From Myrica gale (lineage: Eukaryota > Streptophyta > Magnoliopsida > Fagales > Myricaceae): a DNA stretch of 64,000 nt. Below, piece by piece: positions 45,636-57,100 of the stretch. Each line of letters starts with the position of its first letter. Position 1 is the first letter of the stretch. The position numbers were made by a program, and so were the translations under genes. The stretch is from contig OZ005605.1 in the NCBI GenBank assembly GCA_963930655.1, forward strand, positions 1,247,501 through 1,311,500, read 5' to 3'. Below the pieces are notes generated by a model. It worked only from the letters and a program-made list of their open reading frames with translations, made no database searches and was not told the origin of the DNA.

Positions 45636-45644
45636 TAAAGTTTT

Positions 45645-46810
45645 TGGTTAGTTCAATTAGTAAAGCTTTTTAACGTGTCAACAGAAGCTTAAAAATAGGA
45701 AGAGGCCTGGATGATCCAATGGAAAAAGAATCTGGAGATCAATGACAGAACGTGGGCCTAACAAGCAAGTCCCATACGAGCATCCAATGCTTCGTTTTCT
45801 CCGATTTGTCTGGCAAGATGGTGGGGGCAGCAGTATATATTTTTCTATTTGATAAAATTGATCTAATCGTACCTATCCATATTCATGGGCTTTGTCGCAA
45901 GAAATACAGACCAGAATGAGGGCCCAAATCGTCATAAAGAACGAGCCGGTAAGTCGACGATTCCCGGGGAGGGTCCCAATCCTATATATGTAACATCAAA
46001 TACTTGTCTGTTTCCCACCAAAAGACAAAAAAAGAAGATAAGTCTGTGCTTGAAAAAAACAAAAAACAAGTATGCATAGACATGAAAATTTGAAATGTTG
46101 ATAAGCAATTATCGACAGAGTCCATGTGTTAATTGATTTTTAACAAATAAGTTTTTAGGTATAATTTTGAGCTGGTTCCTATGATCTTATCTTATGTAAG
46201 TTTAATATTCACATAATGGTAAGACAGTGTTCAGGCTTTGGCCACCATTGAGAACGCTAGTTAGCCACATATACCCGTTTCAACTAGAAATGGTATATAT
46301 TTATATGTATGAAGACCTAAAATGTTGAATGAGACGAATAAGAGCAAAGACAAACACACAAAAAACGAAATAAGACTTGTGTTGTGTGCTTAAATAACCA
46401 ACTGTCCCCATTAATCAATCACTTTTATGTATTCCTTATTAACTTGACGAAAAAAAAGGTGGATTGATAGCTTTTGTTACATGGCATTATATATATATAT
46501 CGTATCACTACTCACTAGAGTACTGTCGAGGATGGGTAAAGATCACATACTTTCATAGCATATTAGTACTCAAATTTTGCATTTTCCAAACAGTTGCTTG
46601 GATGTATAAAAAAAATATATTTTTTTATGGGAGATAGTGTACATTCTATTAAGTTTATAAAGAAATTATCAGAGTTTATAAAAAGTCTTTAGAATTTATA
46701 AAAATTCCTTAGAATTTAGGAAACAGTTATTGAAAAAGTTTTCAATTTTTTTTTTGTCCACAGAAACATGGTAAATTTCTCGAAGTTGTTTTCGCAAGGC
46801 CCCAGTACTT
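45645..46810. other. AT-rich intergenic region
   Basis: No gene. The frame 45885-46079 is unsupported. A (TA)n tract lies near 46489-46500, and a short direct repeat of AGAATTTATAAAA words at 46670-46715. Confidence 0.5.
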
Positions 46811-46813
46811 TTA

Positions 46814-47299
46814 GAGTGTGTTCGGTTAAGTGTGTTGTGAAGATTTTTTGTGTTTTGAGAATTTTTAGGTGATGTTAACTTTATTAGTACGCGTGTTGTA
46901 GTTATTTTTATGTAAGGTTAAAAATGATGTTTTATTATATAATTTTTGTGTTGTAAGAATACAAAAAAATCCTGAAAATCCTGACTCAACTAACAATCAG
47001 GGGCGGAAGGAAGGGGGGCGCGGGGGGCAGCTGCCCCCCCTTAGTTCTAAAAATAAAAATAAAAACTGAGTATCCTACCCCTCCCTCCCTCCCTGATATT
47101 AATTCGTGCCCCCCTCCCTTCTATTTTTTTTTTTTTTTGCATATTTGTCTTCAGGTATTAAAAAATATTGATATATTGAAATATTTTTTTAAAAAATTTT
47201 TCGCATAATATTTTATATTTATTTTTCATCATATTATTTTAAAAAAATTTCGTTTCTGCCCCTATACAGACTTTCTGGCTCCGCCACTGCTAACAGTCC
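46814..47299. mobile_element. Tourist-like MITE split by a hAT-like MITE
   Basis: GAGTGTGTTCGGTTAAG at the left and interior words TTTTGAGAATTTTTAGGTGA and GTTGTAGTTATTTTTATG match 5374-5562 in reverse orientation. TTA precedes it at 46811-46813. Its right end (CTAACAGTCC) lies after the inserted hAT-like element. Removing that element and one duplicate leaves 186 bases, almost the length of the intact relative (189). Confidence 0.75.
46998..47289. mobile_element. hAT-like MITE, 292 bp, nested in the Tourist-like MITE
   Basis: The ends CAGGGGCGGA and CAGTGGCGGAGCCAG (inverted) are typical of plant hAT MITEs. The flanking 8-bp repeats CTAACAAT (46990-46997) and CTAACAGT (47290-47297) differ by one base. 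The left part holds a C/G homopolymer cluster (GGGGGGC...GCCCCCCCC). Confidence 0.8.
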
Positions 47300-50049
47300 T
47301 TGAGCTAATTAGAGGAGTTCATGCGTGTACCTGAAAAATAACTCTTGATTCCCATGTTCGCATTAGAGTCCTGGTCGGAAGAAAACGTGTCGAAATTCAA
47401 CGATTTAACGTCCCCATCCAATAAATGAGGAGAGAGAGAGATAAGGAGAGCCGGGACGCAGATTCTTTGTAGGAAAATTTTCTGGAGTGTTGGGGTACAG
47501 ATCTTTCGTAACGTTTCTGTTACTCAATGACTGCAAGAACAGTCACCCTGTTTTCACCAAAAAAAAGTCGAAGAACAAGCTGGTCGCAGCCTGCCTGCCT
47601 TTCCCTGTCCAGTAACTTCCTGAAAACTAATCATACCCGATCATTAAAGTTTTGTTTCCACACTATTAGCAACCGCATTTTAGTAGCCATCCTTCTACAC
47701 GGGGGTCCATCGTCAGTTCATCAATTGAAATGGCTGATCCAAAGCAATACCTACTCCTGTCTCAGCAGAGATACTGTAGACCTGTCGGAGTTTTTATCTT
47801 CTTTTGATATGGTTTTGTTAAGTGGTCTTGTCGATCGACATCCCCAAGTCCGAAACTATCGATCACATGTGCCCAGCAAAGCTGTTACTGATATGTTCGG
47901 ATTTGGTTCTTGTTTTCATCTCTTTCTCCAGTTTTTATTCATTTCTCTGGTCAGAGACTGATGTGGGTTGACGAAGAGCCAGATTTGAGAAGACAGGTAA
48001 AGCAGATAATTTTCAGCTGTACAAGTAAAAATAATTAGGGTTCTACCGACCCCCGACGTGAAAAGCGGAGCCACATGTGCTCTTGCTTGCTCTTGTCTTT
48101 CCGTCTTTTCTCTCTCCCAATTACTTCTGTTTCCAGCTTTACTTTCTCTTGCCAGGAAATTGGTTGCAGCAGAATGAACCGCAATCCCGTTAAGAACAGC
48201 TTCATGCGCGGCCTGTCCTTGTTTGCCCAATCAATTAGGTCTGGTTAAAGGATTTCACTATTTTGACTTTCCCCAATAGTCCATCGATCAAAACAAGTAT
48301 TAAAACTTTTCTTCCTTTAACTATCGCTATGATGAATCGCCCTGCTTTTATATTGTTGATCAAACCTGTAGCATCATTCATTCTAGGAGGTGAAAGAATT
48401 TTTTTTTTTTGGGTGAATGTCACTCTCTATTAGGTCTAAACTTAGAACAGTGTTGGACCTGTGATTTATACTCTTCGTGATGATATTAGACGGGATTTTT
48501 CTTATTTCATTTCTTGACGCAAAAAATTTGAATATAGATCTATAATTATATGATAAAGAATTAAAATCTAGAATCACATCACACGCAAACTGTCGTGACC
48601 ATAAAGATAACTTATGTTTTGTGCTCTTTAATTATTACATATTTTGTAATTCACGCTTTAAACTATCAAACTCGATCAACTTTGTTAAGATGTAACCGTT
48701 AAAATTTATGAAAATAGGTCAGGAAATATAATTAAATGGTCAAATTATAACACGGGTGCAAAGAGTAAATTAAATCAGTTAATAATTAATCAGGTGTTTG
48801 AAGTTCAAGTTTTTTTTTTTCTATTGATAATGATTTTTTTGCTAACGCATCTCTTGTCTATTGCTTGTATAATTTGGATCTGCCAGAAAAGGCATTCTCT
48901 GTTGTACGTCTCGTCGACATGCTAGAGTATACATATATAGTTGAGGATTTCCCGAAGGAAACACCAATTTCTAAGACGACGTATCTCAAGTAAATATTTA
49001 GAGTCGTAATATTTGGGAATTGGGATTTGGTCATTTTTTCACTCGAGTGCTGTTCTCCAATATTGTTGATTTTTTTTTTGAAAGTTGAATTCGTAATATA
49101 TGGTTGAGAATTACTTTCCCAAAAAGAAAATGTATGATTGAGTTTTAACGGGTTTATCATTGAAACTTCGCTCATAATCAAGGAGGTTTTGATGAGAGAT
49201 CATGTGGAACCTCCCATGAAAAATCGCCAAGAAATATATCCATTTCCCAGGTGTGTGGGTAGAACTTCTTTTTGTCTGAGCAAATTACACGCTTTAGAAT
49301 ATTTCTGTTGTGGGTTTATATATTCTCCAACAAAAAAACCACTCAGTGGGGTCTTTCAGCGATCCTTTGTGATGGATCTAGCTTGAATCTAGCAACGGTG
49401 GAAGCATTTTTTTTTTTGCTAAGAAAAGCAATGGTGGAAGCAATTACTTTCATGCAAAATTCCCTTTGAAAGAAGAGCTGACGAGACACTATGCTCTTTT
49501 CTTTTCCTCTTAAAGAGAGTCCGTAACGCGAGGGGACATGAATAGATATTCTCTTTCAATGAACAGCGTGTAAACTCAGGTTAAAAGCCATTGATCGTAC
49601 ACTTAAAAAGGCCCCGCAACGACTTGGTCCTAAGATCTTGGCACACCTTTGAAAATGGTATATCCATTTCGATTTCAGGGGAAGGACCCCCCCCCCCCCC
49701 CCTCCCCACCTCTCCTCTTGATCGATCTTTTTTGTCCTGCATGACCCCACGTAAAGATAAAATTGAATCTCTGATCTCTTTCTTGCCGACTGGTTACATA
49801 ACACTACTGTTGCCAGTCGTGGGGGTCCTATTGGGTCACACATCTGGAGAAGAGTAGTCGAATAAAGCTAAGCTAACATGCCTTTTAACAAGGCAAAGCG
49901 AAAACCTTTGCGTATGCTAAAGAGACCTGCTGGTTCTAGGCCCCTACGGTAGACACCCGTATCCTGCGGCAAAGATTGGCTGACTCACATGACGACATCT
50001 CAGCCATACATTTTCAACCTATCAAATAAACATTCCATATTGTTCTCCC
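47300..50049. other. Intergenic region with no recognised gene
   Basis: The 144-codon frame 47527-47961 and the minus frames 47916-48230 and 48858-49181 have no family resemblance. A C run at about 49687-49702 is a simple tract. The proximal few hundred bases should hold the bHLH promoter. Confidence 0.5.
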
Positions 50050-50057
50050 TATAAATA
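50050..50057 (+). promoter_or_regulatory. TATA box of the bHLH gene
   Basis: CCCTATAAATATG is a near-ideal plant TATA box. It lies only 18 bases before the first ATG (50068) and 90 bases before the next in-frame ATG (50140), which bears on the choice of start codon. Confidence 0.55.
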
Positions 50058-50067
50058 TGTCCCACAA

Positions 50068-50616
50068 ATGGCTCCTAGTGCGCATTTTCCAAATCACAAA
50101 CTAAACACTGTGTCTGTTGAAAGTGTTTTGTCCCGCTCAATGGACTACTTTCCCACTGCTAAACCTAGCTCCTCGGGGTTTTCTTCAGCAACAACAAACA
50201 GCATCAGCAAAGAGAAGAAGAAAGGTGGGAAGAGAAGCAAAGGAGTGAAGCTATCGACGGACCCGCAAAGCGTGGCGGCCAGGGAGAGGAGGCACAGGAT
50301 CAGTGACCGGTTCAAGATCTTGCAGAGCCTAGTTCCGGGTGGGAGTAAGATGGATACTGTGTCGATGCTGGAAGAGGCCATTCACTACGTGAAGTTCCTC
50401 AAGACTCAGATTTGGCTTCACCAGACTATGATTCACTTTGTGGATGAGGACCCATCTTGCTTCGTTGGTGCTTCGTTTCCTCCGCTACATACCTTGTATG
50501 CACAAAACAGTTCAGAGGACCATGTGCAACTGTCACCACCGGTACCATTGCCTAATTCCTTCTTCCAATTATCTGAAGAAACTGTCACTTTGGACCCAGC
50601 TTATGTAAAACACTAA
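50068..50616 (+). CDS. Atypical bHLH transcription factor, HEC/bHLH140-like (subgroup VIII)
   Basis: Single-exon frame of 182 residues. If the TATA box at 50050 is used, translation more likely starts at Met25 ([13 protein letters not shown], base 50140), giving 158 residues. After a Lys-rich stretch ([15 protein letters not shown]), the bHLH domain spans about residues 64-118: [20 protein letters not shown], then [20 protein letters not shown] and [17 protein letters not shown]. The Glu that normally contacts the E-box half-site is Arg here (VAAR for VEAE), so it is expected to be a weak or non-E-box binder acting as a nuclear heterodimer partner. The domain, including the following IWLHQTMI, closely recalls Arabidopsis bHLH140. 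There that domain is annotated as fused to an aprataxin-like protein, which is absent here. The C-terminal 60 residues are Pro/Ser-rich without a known domain. Confidence 0.9.
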   Translation: MAPSAHFPNHKLNTVSVESVLSRSMDYFPTAKPSSSGFSSATTNSISKEKKKGGKRSKGVKLSTDPQSVAARERRHRISDRFKILQSLVPGGSKMDTVSMLEEAIHYVKFLKTQIWLHQTMIHFVDEDPSCFVGASFPPLHTLYAQNSSEDHVQLSPPVPLPNSFFQLSEETVTLDPAYVKH

Positions 50617-51069
50617 CTTTGGTCTCTCTCTCTCCGTGTGCGTGTGGATGGGAACTGGGTACCTGTTGCTGTAGTTGGCAGTTGATCCATATGTTGTTTC
50701 GCTGAAATAGAAAAAAGCTATTATAGGGCTCTTAAGAGTATTATCTTCAAAGGAAGTCTGATAATTTATGTTCTGAAACCTCAATGTGTCAACGAAGCTC
50801 TTCACCTAAACATCTCGTAAGCTTTTGCTGAAGCCATGCATGGAAAGATTGGTTTAGCTTTTCGGAACAACCACAAAGTTGACAACCATTCCATTCTGGT
50901 TACCAGTACAATCAGAAGGTTAACGAACCTGAGAAGCACGTAGTAGTATGTCATGCTCAGTTGCAGCAAAATGGGGCTGCAACAATGTCGGATAAACGTC
51001 AAGATCAAAGACTAATAATTAGGGAAACCAATTTGGCCTTTGGTTACGGATGCCCCACGGGGATGTTGG
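50617..51069. other. 3' flank of the bHLH gene
   Basis: No gene. The minus frames 50569-50805 and 50802-51008 overlap probable 3' UTR and show no domain. Confidence 0.4.
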
Positions 51070-51143
51070 GGTCCCGTAGCTCAGTGGGTTAGAGGGTTGG
51101 TCTTATGAGCCGAAGGTCGCGAGTTGGAGCCTCGCTGGGAGCC
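51070..51143 (+). pseudogene. tRNA-like sequence, probable tRNA pseudogene (anticodon loop CTTATGA)
   Basis: The order GGTCCCG, TAGCTCAGTGGGTTAGAGG, TTGGTCTTATGAGCCGA and AGGTCGCGAGTTGGAGCCTC, then the acceptor strand TGGGAGC, folds as a tRNA with anticodon TAT if the loop is CTTATGA. Three conserved positions are G where C is expected: the T loop/B box (GTTGGA for GTTCGA), the D-stem closing base (GAGG for GAGC), and acceptor position 71. The damaged B box and mismatched stems argue for a pseudogene. Confidence 0.55.
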
Positions 51144-52788
51144 AGGGGCCAACTTAATGCCTCATTTCCTTTACTTCTAAGAATATTTTCCGAGTTCGCC
51201 CAGAATCGCTGCTACAAATTGTTAGGGTCAGGAATCTTGTTAACATTCGAGCACCAAAGATGGTTTTAACCAAGACTCTTTCTAGACCATTAGAATGGCC
51301 TAACATGGGCCTCCTGAGCTGGCCTGTAACCGAATGGGCTGGGCTGGCCCTTACAGTTCTGTTAATAAGCCCGAATAGTTAAGAGTAATTGGTTGTGGGT
51401 TGAATGTAATAAAAGGGCAGAGCCCAGATGGTACGAGCATACACAGAAAAATAGTTGCATGTTACAAATCTCAAATACGATTGTAATTTGTGATGAACGA
51501 CGATGATCATGGTGGCTAGACACTTTCCTGGTTCTTCTCAATTATTTTCAATTACGAAAATCGAAATCTTTCAAGCTAAAGCGTTTTTTTTTTTTTTTCA
51601 TATTGCAAGGTCAGCTCTTGTTTGTGCCCAGTTATAGATGCTGCTGCAGATGCCTGATATCTGTTTCTGTAATACTCAAAAAAATTTTTTTTGAAAAGTC
51701 AGAAGGTTGAAACGGTGCGTTGGGTATAAGTGTTTTATCCCTTCCGCAACAACATTTGAATACTGAACGTAAGGGTTCAGTATTCGACGCCGAACATCCT
51801 TAAAACTTCAAAATTTGATTTCTCTTCAAATTTTGAATGATTTTTATACGAATTTTCGTCCTTTTCAAACTGACTTAGAGATATAGATCTAGGTTATTTG
51901 CGAAAATTTCCGCCCAATATTGTAGTTTTCTCTCATTTGAAGCTCTCTCTCTCCTCTCTTCCTCTACCACGAAATTCTCTTTATGATATCTTTGGAGACA
52001 TGATTTGCAGGAGTTGGGTGATTTTTGGAGGTAGGTTTGTTTTAATCTTGGTTTAGAAACGTATTTCTTTGGATTGATTTGGGTTATGCCGTTTTATAGA
52101 CGACGTTGGAGAGCCATTCTTCACGTATTAGGCTATTTTTCTTCGACTTCGTCGGTGCAATTGAGTGAGCTTTTCTCTAAGTTCCAATATTCAATGGAGT
52201 TTTAGATCTGAATATTCTAGATTTTCCAGATTAGTTTTTGATTTGCTGTAAGGTAATTAAAGACGATTTTGGGAATAGACAGAGTTATTGCAGTTCATGT
52301 GTGTTTGTTGTTGGAATTTTATTATTAAATTACATTGGGGGTGTGTGAGGATTTAAATGAAGAGTTGACTATTGTTCAAATGAATTTTAGGTGTTGATTG
52401 TCTTTTCAGCAATTTTTTTGCGAATCTTAAGCTTCGGTTAAGCATAGAGGTAAGTGGCTTATCAATGAGATTTTACTCCTCTAAACTTTTGTGGAATCTA
52501 AGTGCACAAAATATTTAATTATTCTGTGAGATAAAATTGATTTAAAAATATTTTTTTGTGCAAGATTAAATCTCTTGTCATTGGTGAAATAGATTTTTAA
52601 AACGTGCACTATTTTTATATAGTTTTGATTCATTATACGAGGAAAATGTACAAATTTTTGATAAAAGATGAAATGATTTAAATTTCATGAATTTGTTTGA
52701 AATATCAAACTTGAAATGTTGGATTGTTGGAATATATTTATTTTGTGAGTATACTTTGAAAATTGTCTCTGCCCTGACAATATATCTC
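51144..52788. other. Gene-free region, probably decayed LTR-type repeat
   Basis: No coding frame. The layout (CT-rich block around 51945-51965, AT-rich body, then CTTGCTACTTACTAAGCTAG and ATCTTTCAG near 53060-53115) resembles noncoding parts of plant LTR retrotransposons, but I could not find paired LTRs. Confidence 0.35.
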
Positions 52789-52944
52789 TGAGGTCTGTGT
52801 GACCTAATATCTGGAGGTCTTTGTGGCATAGAGGTCTGTGTGGCCTAGTATTTGGAGGTCTTTGTGACCTAGAGGTCTGTGTGACCTAGAGGTCTGTGTG
52901 ACCTAATATTTGGAGGTCTTTGTGGCCTGGAGGTCTGTGTGACC
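52789..52944. repeat. GAGGTCTGTGTGACCT minisatellite
   Basis: Seven or eight copies of GAGGTCT(G/T)TGTG(A/G)CCTA with two spacer variants (AATATTTG or none), alternating in a higher-order pattern. Confidence 0.9.
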
Positions 52945-53177
52945 ATTGATGAGTTCCCTATATTGCGCGGCCTTGGATAATTTTGGGTTTAGTATGACTC
53001 ACGATATTTTGTTCTAGATTTCGGTTATTGTGATAAATTGTCTTTTTCCCCTACACTCATTGACTTGCTACTTACTAAGCTAGTTGTAGCTCACCACTTA
53101 TTTTCTATCTTTCAGATTTAGAGGTTGGTGGCATCGAGTGATAGAAAGATTGCGAGTTGAAATCTCTGAGAGTAATT

Positions 53178-53598
53178 GCAAATATGTGGCAAATGGAGGG
53201 AGAACCGGGAGTTGCCTCTGGATCTGGTTGGAGTGAAGGTCTAGGACCCTCAAAGATTACTCAATTGTTAATTGCATTGAGCTCCAAGGAGCCATTGAAC
53301 TTGTTTGAAGAAAGTGACATGACTTTTAGGCCTCGGAGCTCAAAGAAAGACATTGGTATTTGACTTGCCAAGTTGTTGCTACTCAAATAAGGGTATCCAA
53401 TAGATAAGAACCTTTGGAAAATTGATTGAGTTGACCAGAAAATTGGTTGTTTGAAAGTTGTAGTTTCTACAATGACGAGAGAGAAAACTATACTGGAATA
53501 CTCCCTTCCAGCGAATTGTAACGCATGTCGAGGGTTACCAGATCTAGAAGCTCTTGCCAGTCAGTAGAAGTTATTTCTGACCTGTCAAATGGTTATGT
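53178..53598 (-). pseudogene. Receptor-like-protein relic with an internal deletion
   Basis: On the plus strand this block follows the antisense of the intact RLP gene: GTGGCAAATGG, GGGAGTTGCC and GGTTGGAG correspond to about 55670-55715. After a jump, GAACTTGTTTGAAGAAAGTG, GTTGCTACTCAAAT.AAGGGTA and GAGTTGACCAGAAAA match about 56070-56225, running on to about 56380. Roughly 330 bases of the parental sequence are missing at the jump. Many substitutions and frameshifts make it non-coding. It lies about 530 bases beyond the 3' end of the intact gene in the same orientation. Confidence 0.85.
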
Positions 53599-54125
53599 AA
53601 AAAAACTTTTTTGGGGGGAGCCAACCGGGGCGGTGGCCCATATTCGCCCCCCCCCCTTAAAAAAAACAGAAGATACACGGGGAACAACCCCACCACAGCT
53701 TTGGTGCACACGGACAAGCCAACCAAAAACCTAGCTACCATTCACCTAGCCGGGTTCAATAAAGAAAAAGGACCAAAAGCCAAAACAGAAGTCAACAAGA
53801 GGATACATTCAGCAAAATAAATTAAGCAGTACGACCACTCCTGAAAACCAAGTCTGAGATACTTGCAGCAATATCACGATTAGCATATGAAAATGGGATG
53901 TTTTGCAGCAGGTTGATTCTAGTTTGAACAAGAAAAGAGACTTCCTTCAAAACAAAGACTAGCTTTTCTTCCGTTTTCAGTTGTATGTTTTTATTCAAAA
54001 AAGAAAAAGAAAAAACAACCACATGTTCATGGCGTGTTTTCGTACTCTTGAATTGATGAATCTGTATCTATATACAGAGCATAAGTCGAAATAGTATAAA
54101 ACACAATGAAAAGAGAAAAAAATTC
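53599..54125. other. Spacer between RLP relic and intact RLP gene
   Basis: Contains a C9 run (53649-53657) and A/T-rich sequence. The right part is probably the 3' UTR of the RLP gene. The frames 53525-53820 are not supported. Confidence 0.4.
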
Positions 54126-57100
54126 TCACTGCGAAGAAGATGAGGATGTAGAAGAAGAAGAAGAGGTGATGGGGGGTATGTTATGGCACATACATTGGAG
54201 GTCATGGATGACTCTCTTCCTACTGATGTCGAGTTTGGAACACAGAACACAGTATCTCCCTCGAAATTCTTCGTCTTCTGTTTCGTCTCCATCATCATCG
54301 TCGTCTTCTATGTCGTCTTCAATATCTTCCTCTCCCCCTACCTCAGTATCCTTCCAGCCTGTGTAAGACAATCCCATCATGGAAAGAATCACCGGAAGAA
54401 TTTTATCAATGCTACAGTCATACCATCTTCTTCCCTTCTCCCATAACAATAGCGGAGCAATAATCACTGCTGTTCCTACCCCAAAACCAATTCCAGTCAG
54501 TATGAACTGCCAATCAAAACCATTCACCATAGTCGATGCTGTTTCTCGAGTTTTTGGTGCCGCTGAAGGGGGTACCGCTTCAGCATTGCAGTTCACCTTC
54601 AAAGGGAAGCCACATAATCCATTGTTCCCTTTATAGGAATCTTCTGAAAAAGTAGAAAATTGCTTGGTCATAGGAATCGGCCCCACCAATTGATTGAAAG
54701 AAAGGTTTAGGAGTGAAAGGAAAATAAGACCATCTGCAAGTTGGTTAGGAATCTTCCCCGCAAGCTTGTTGCATGACAAGTCCAGTGACTCAAGATGGCT
54801 CAGGTTTCCTAGAGATATTGGGATTTGGCCTGTAAGAGCGTTATGAGATACATTGAGAAGGTAGAGTGATTTGAGTTGTCCTATTTCTTCTGGTATTACC
54901 CCATCAATATCATTGCAAGAAATATCAATCGAGGTGAAGATAGTCAGGATCTTCACCAGCTCGATATCTAGACCTTTGACGGTTACTGTAACCGTATCTT
55001 GATAGTAAAACTGACCGAATCCCAGGACTTCAAATTGGAGGTGCTTGAGCTTTGATTGGGTTTCATCTTCGCCATCAATCATTGCTTTCCAGGTAGAAAA
55101 GCATTTTACTGGAAACTTACCAGTGAAATTGTTTGAAGCGACATCTACAATTTGAAGCCTCGGCCAGGTGACATTATGCCCTTGACAACCAATGGATCCG
55201 TTAAATTTATTAGATCTCAAAACAAGGACACGCAGCATGGATATGTTCTTCAAGTAACAAGGGAAGATGTCCTCGAGTTGGTTGTTCCCAACGTTCAACA
55301 CCTCCAACTTTGTGCAATCAGCGAGAGACTTGGGTAGCTGTCCTTCCAGTTGGTTCCCACTGAGATCTAAAGTTTGTATTTCACAACTGTCAGGAAATGC
55401 ATCAGGAATTGCACTATTGAGGTTGTTTCTCCTTAGATTCAACACCCCAAGAGTCCCACTCATTTCAAACAAGCATTGGGGAATTGTGTTACTGAAGGAA
55501 TTATTAGACAGATCAAGAACTTTGAGATAAGTGGCATTGCACATTGATACAGGGATACTCCCGTTGAAATTATTACTTGAAAGAGAGAAGAAATAAGTGA
55601 AAGTAAGGGAGCTACCAATGTCAGCTGGGATGACAGAGCTGAACTGATTCCATGACAAATCCAAATACGTGGCAAATGGTGGCAGAACTGGGAGTTGCCC
55701 CCGGAGTTGGTTGGAGCGAATGTCCAGGACAGCCAAAGAAGAAAGATTGAACAAAGATCCCCGCAGAGTCGACAAAAGGTTGAAAGAGAGATTTAATTGA
55801 AGCAGATGAGGAAGTTTCCCGATCCAACTGGGTACCTCTCCAGTAATCTGGTTCTCTGAAAGGTCTAGCACTGTCAATTGGGATTGGTTTCTCACGAAAT
55901 CAGGAAATGTTTTCAAGTTGCTAGAGGCCAATTTTAATGTTGTAATCTGGGGAAGGGAGTGTGGTGAAGAACTTGAGCCGTTATATGAAATCGATAGGTT
56001 GTTGTACGAAAGATCAAGATTCGAAAGATTTCTCAATTGCTGAATTGCATTAAGTTGAAAGGGGCCGCTGAACTTGTTTGAAGAAAGTGAGAGGATCTTA
56101 AGACCACGGAGTTTAAAGAAAGACAACGGTATTGACCCTTCCAATTCGTTGCTACTCAAATCAAGGGTATCAAGTAGGTAAGAAGAAATATTAAAGAGTC
56201 CATTGAGTTGACCAGAAAACTGATTGTTGGAAAGCTGCAATTTCCGCAACGATGGCAGCGAAAACAGTTTCAGTGGAATACTTCCAGTCAGTGAATTGTA
56301 ACGGAAGTCGAGGTTCACCAGATTCAGGAGCTCGTGCCAGCTGCTATGAGTTATCTGACCTGTTAAATGATTATGGGCGAGTTTTAATTCTGTCAGATTC
56401 TTGGCCCTACTGAGAGATGGAATTGGTCCGGTCAAATTGTTGAAGGACATGTCCAAATAAAGCAAGTGAGAAAGCTTTGCCATTGAGTTTGGAATTGATC
56501 CACTGAAATTGCAACTTGAAAGATCTAATCTGGACAACATTGTAAGTTCACCGAGAGAATGTGGCAGTTCCCCTGAGAAATCGGTATTGCTAAGAACCGC
56601 GGTCCTAAGATGTCCATTCTGAGGAAAATCTGGCAAAGAACCACGAAGTAGTGGATTGTTAGACAAGTCCATAGTCTGTAGTGTTGGTACCTGAAAGATC
56701 TTCTCTGGAAATATGCCCTGCAATCCGCAAGAACTAAGACCCAATGTCGTCAAATTTCTGAAATTTGCGAAGAACTCTGGAACTGGAGTAGACAGATTGT
56801 TATAATCCAGACGCATGACTGAGAGTGACTCAAGCTTCAGTAAGGATGGCTGAATGGGACCTGAAAGATAACAATTTGACAAGCTCAAAACTCTCAGATT
56901 TGGCAGTGAAGACGATATGGGTAGGCACCACTCATTTCCTCGTGCTGATATGTTTACACCATCAAGATAAAGTTCTATAAGCTCCGGAAGGTTCTGAACC
57001 AGCATTTCTAAATGTGGATTCTCGAGTTTCAGCAGAGATGTCCCGAGAAACTGCAGGGTAGATAAATCAAGAATAACCAACCTCGTCAAGTTCGAAATCG

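Noticed and set aside
47527-47961. 144-codon plus-strand open frame
   Set aside because: No recognisable family, no plausible promoter or splice context, and composition like its noncoding surroundings.
54106-54446. Plus-strand frames opposite the RLP 3' end
   Set aside because: Antisense shadows of the RLP acidic and Ser-rich codons.
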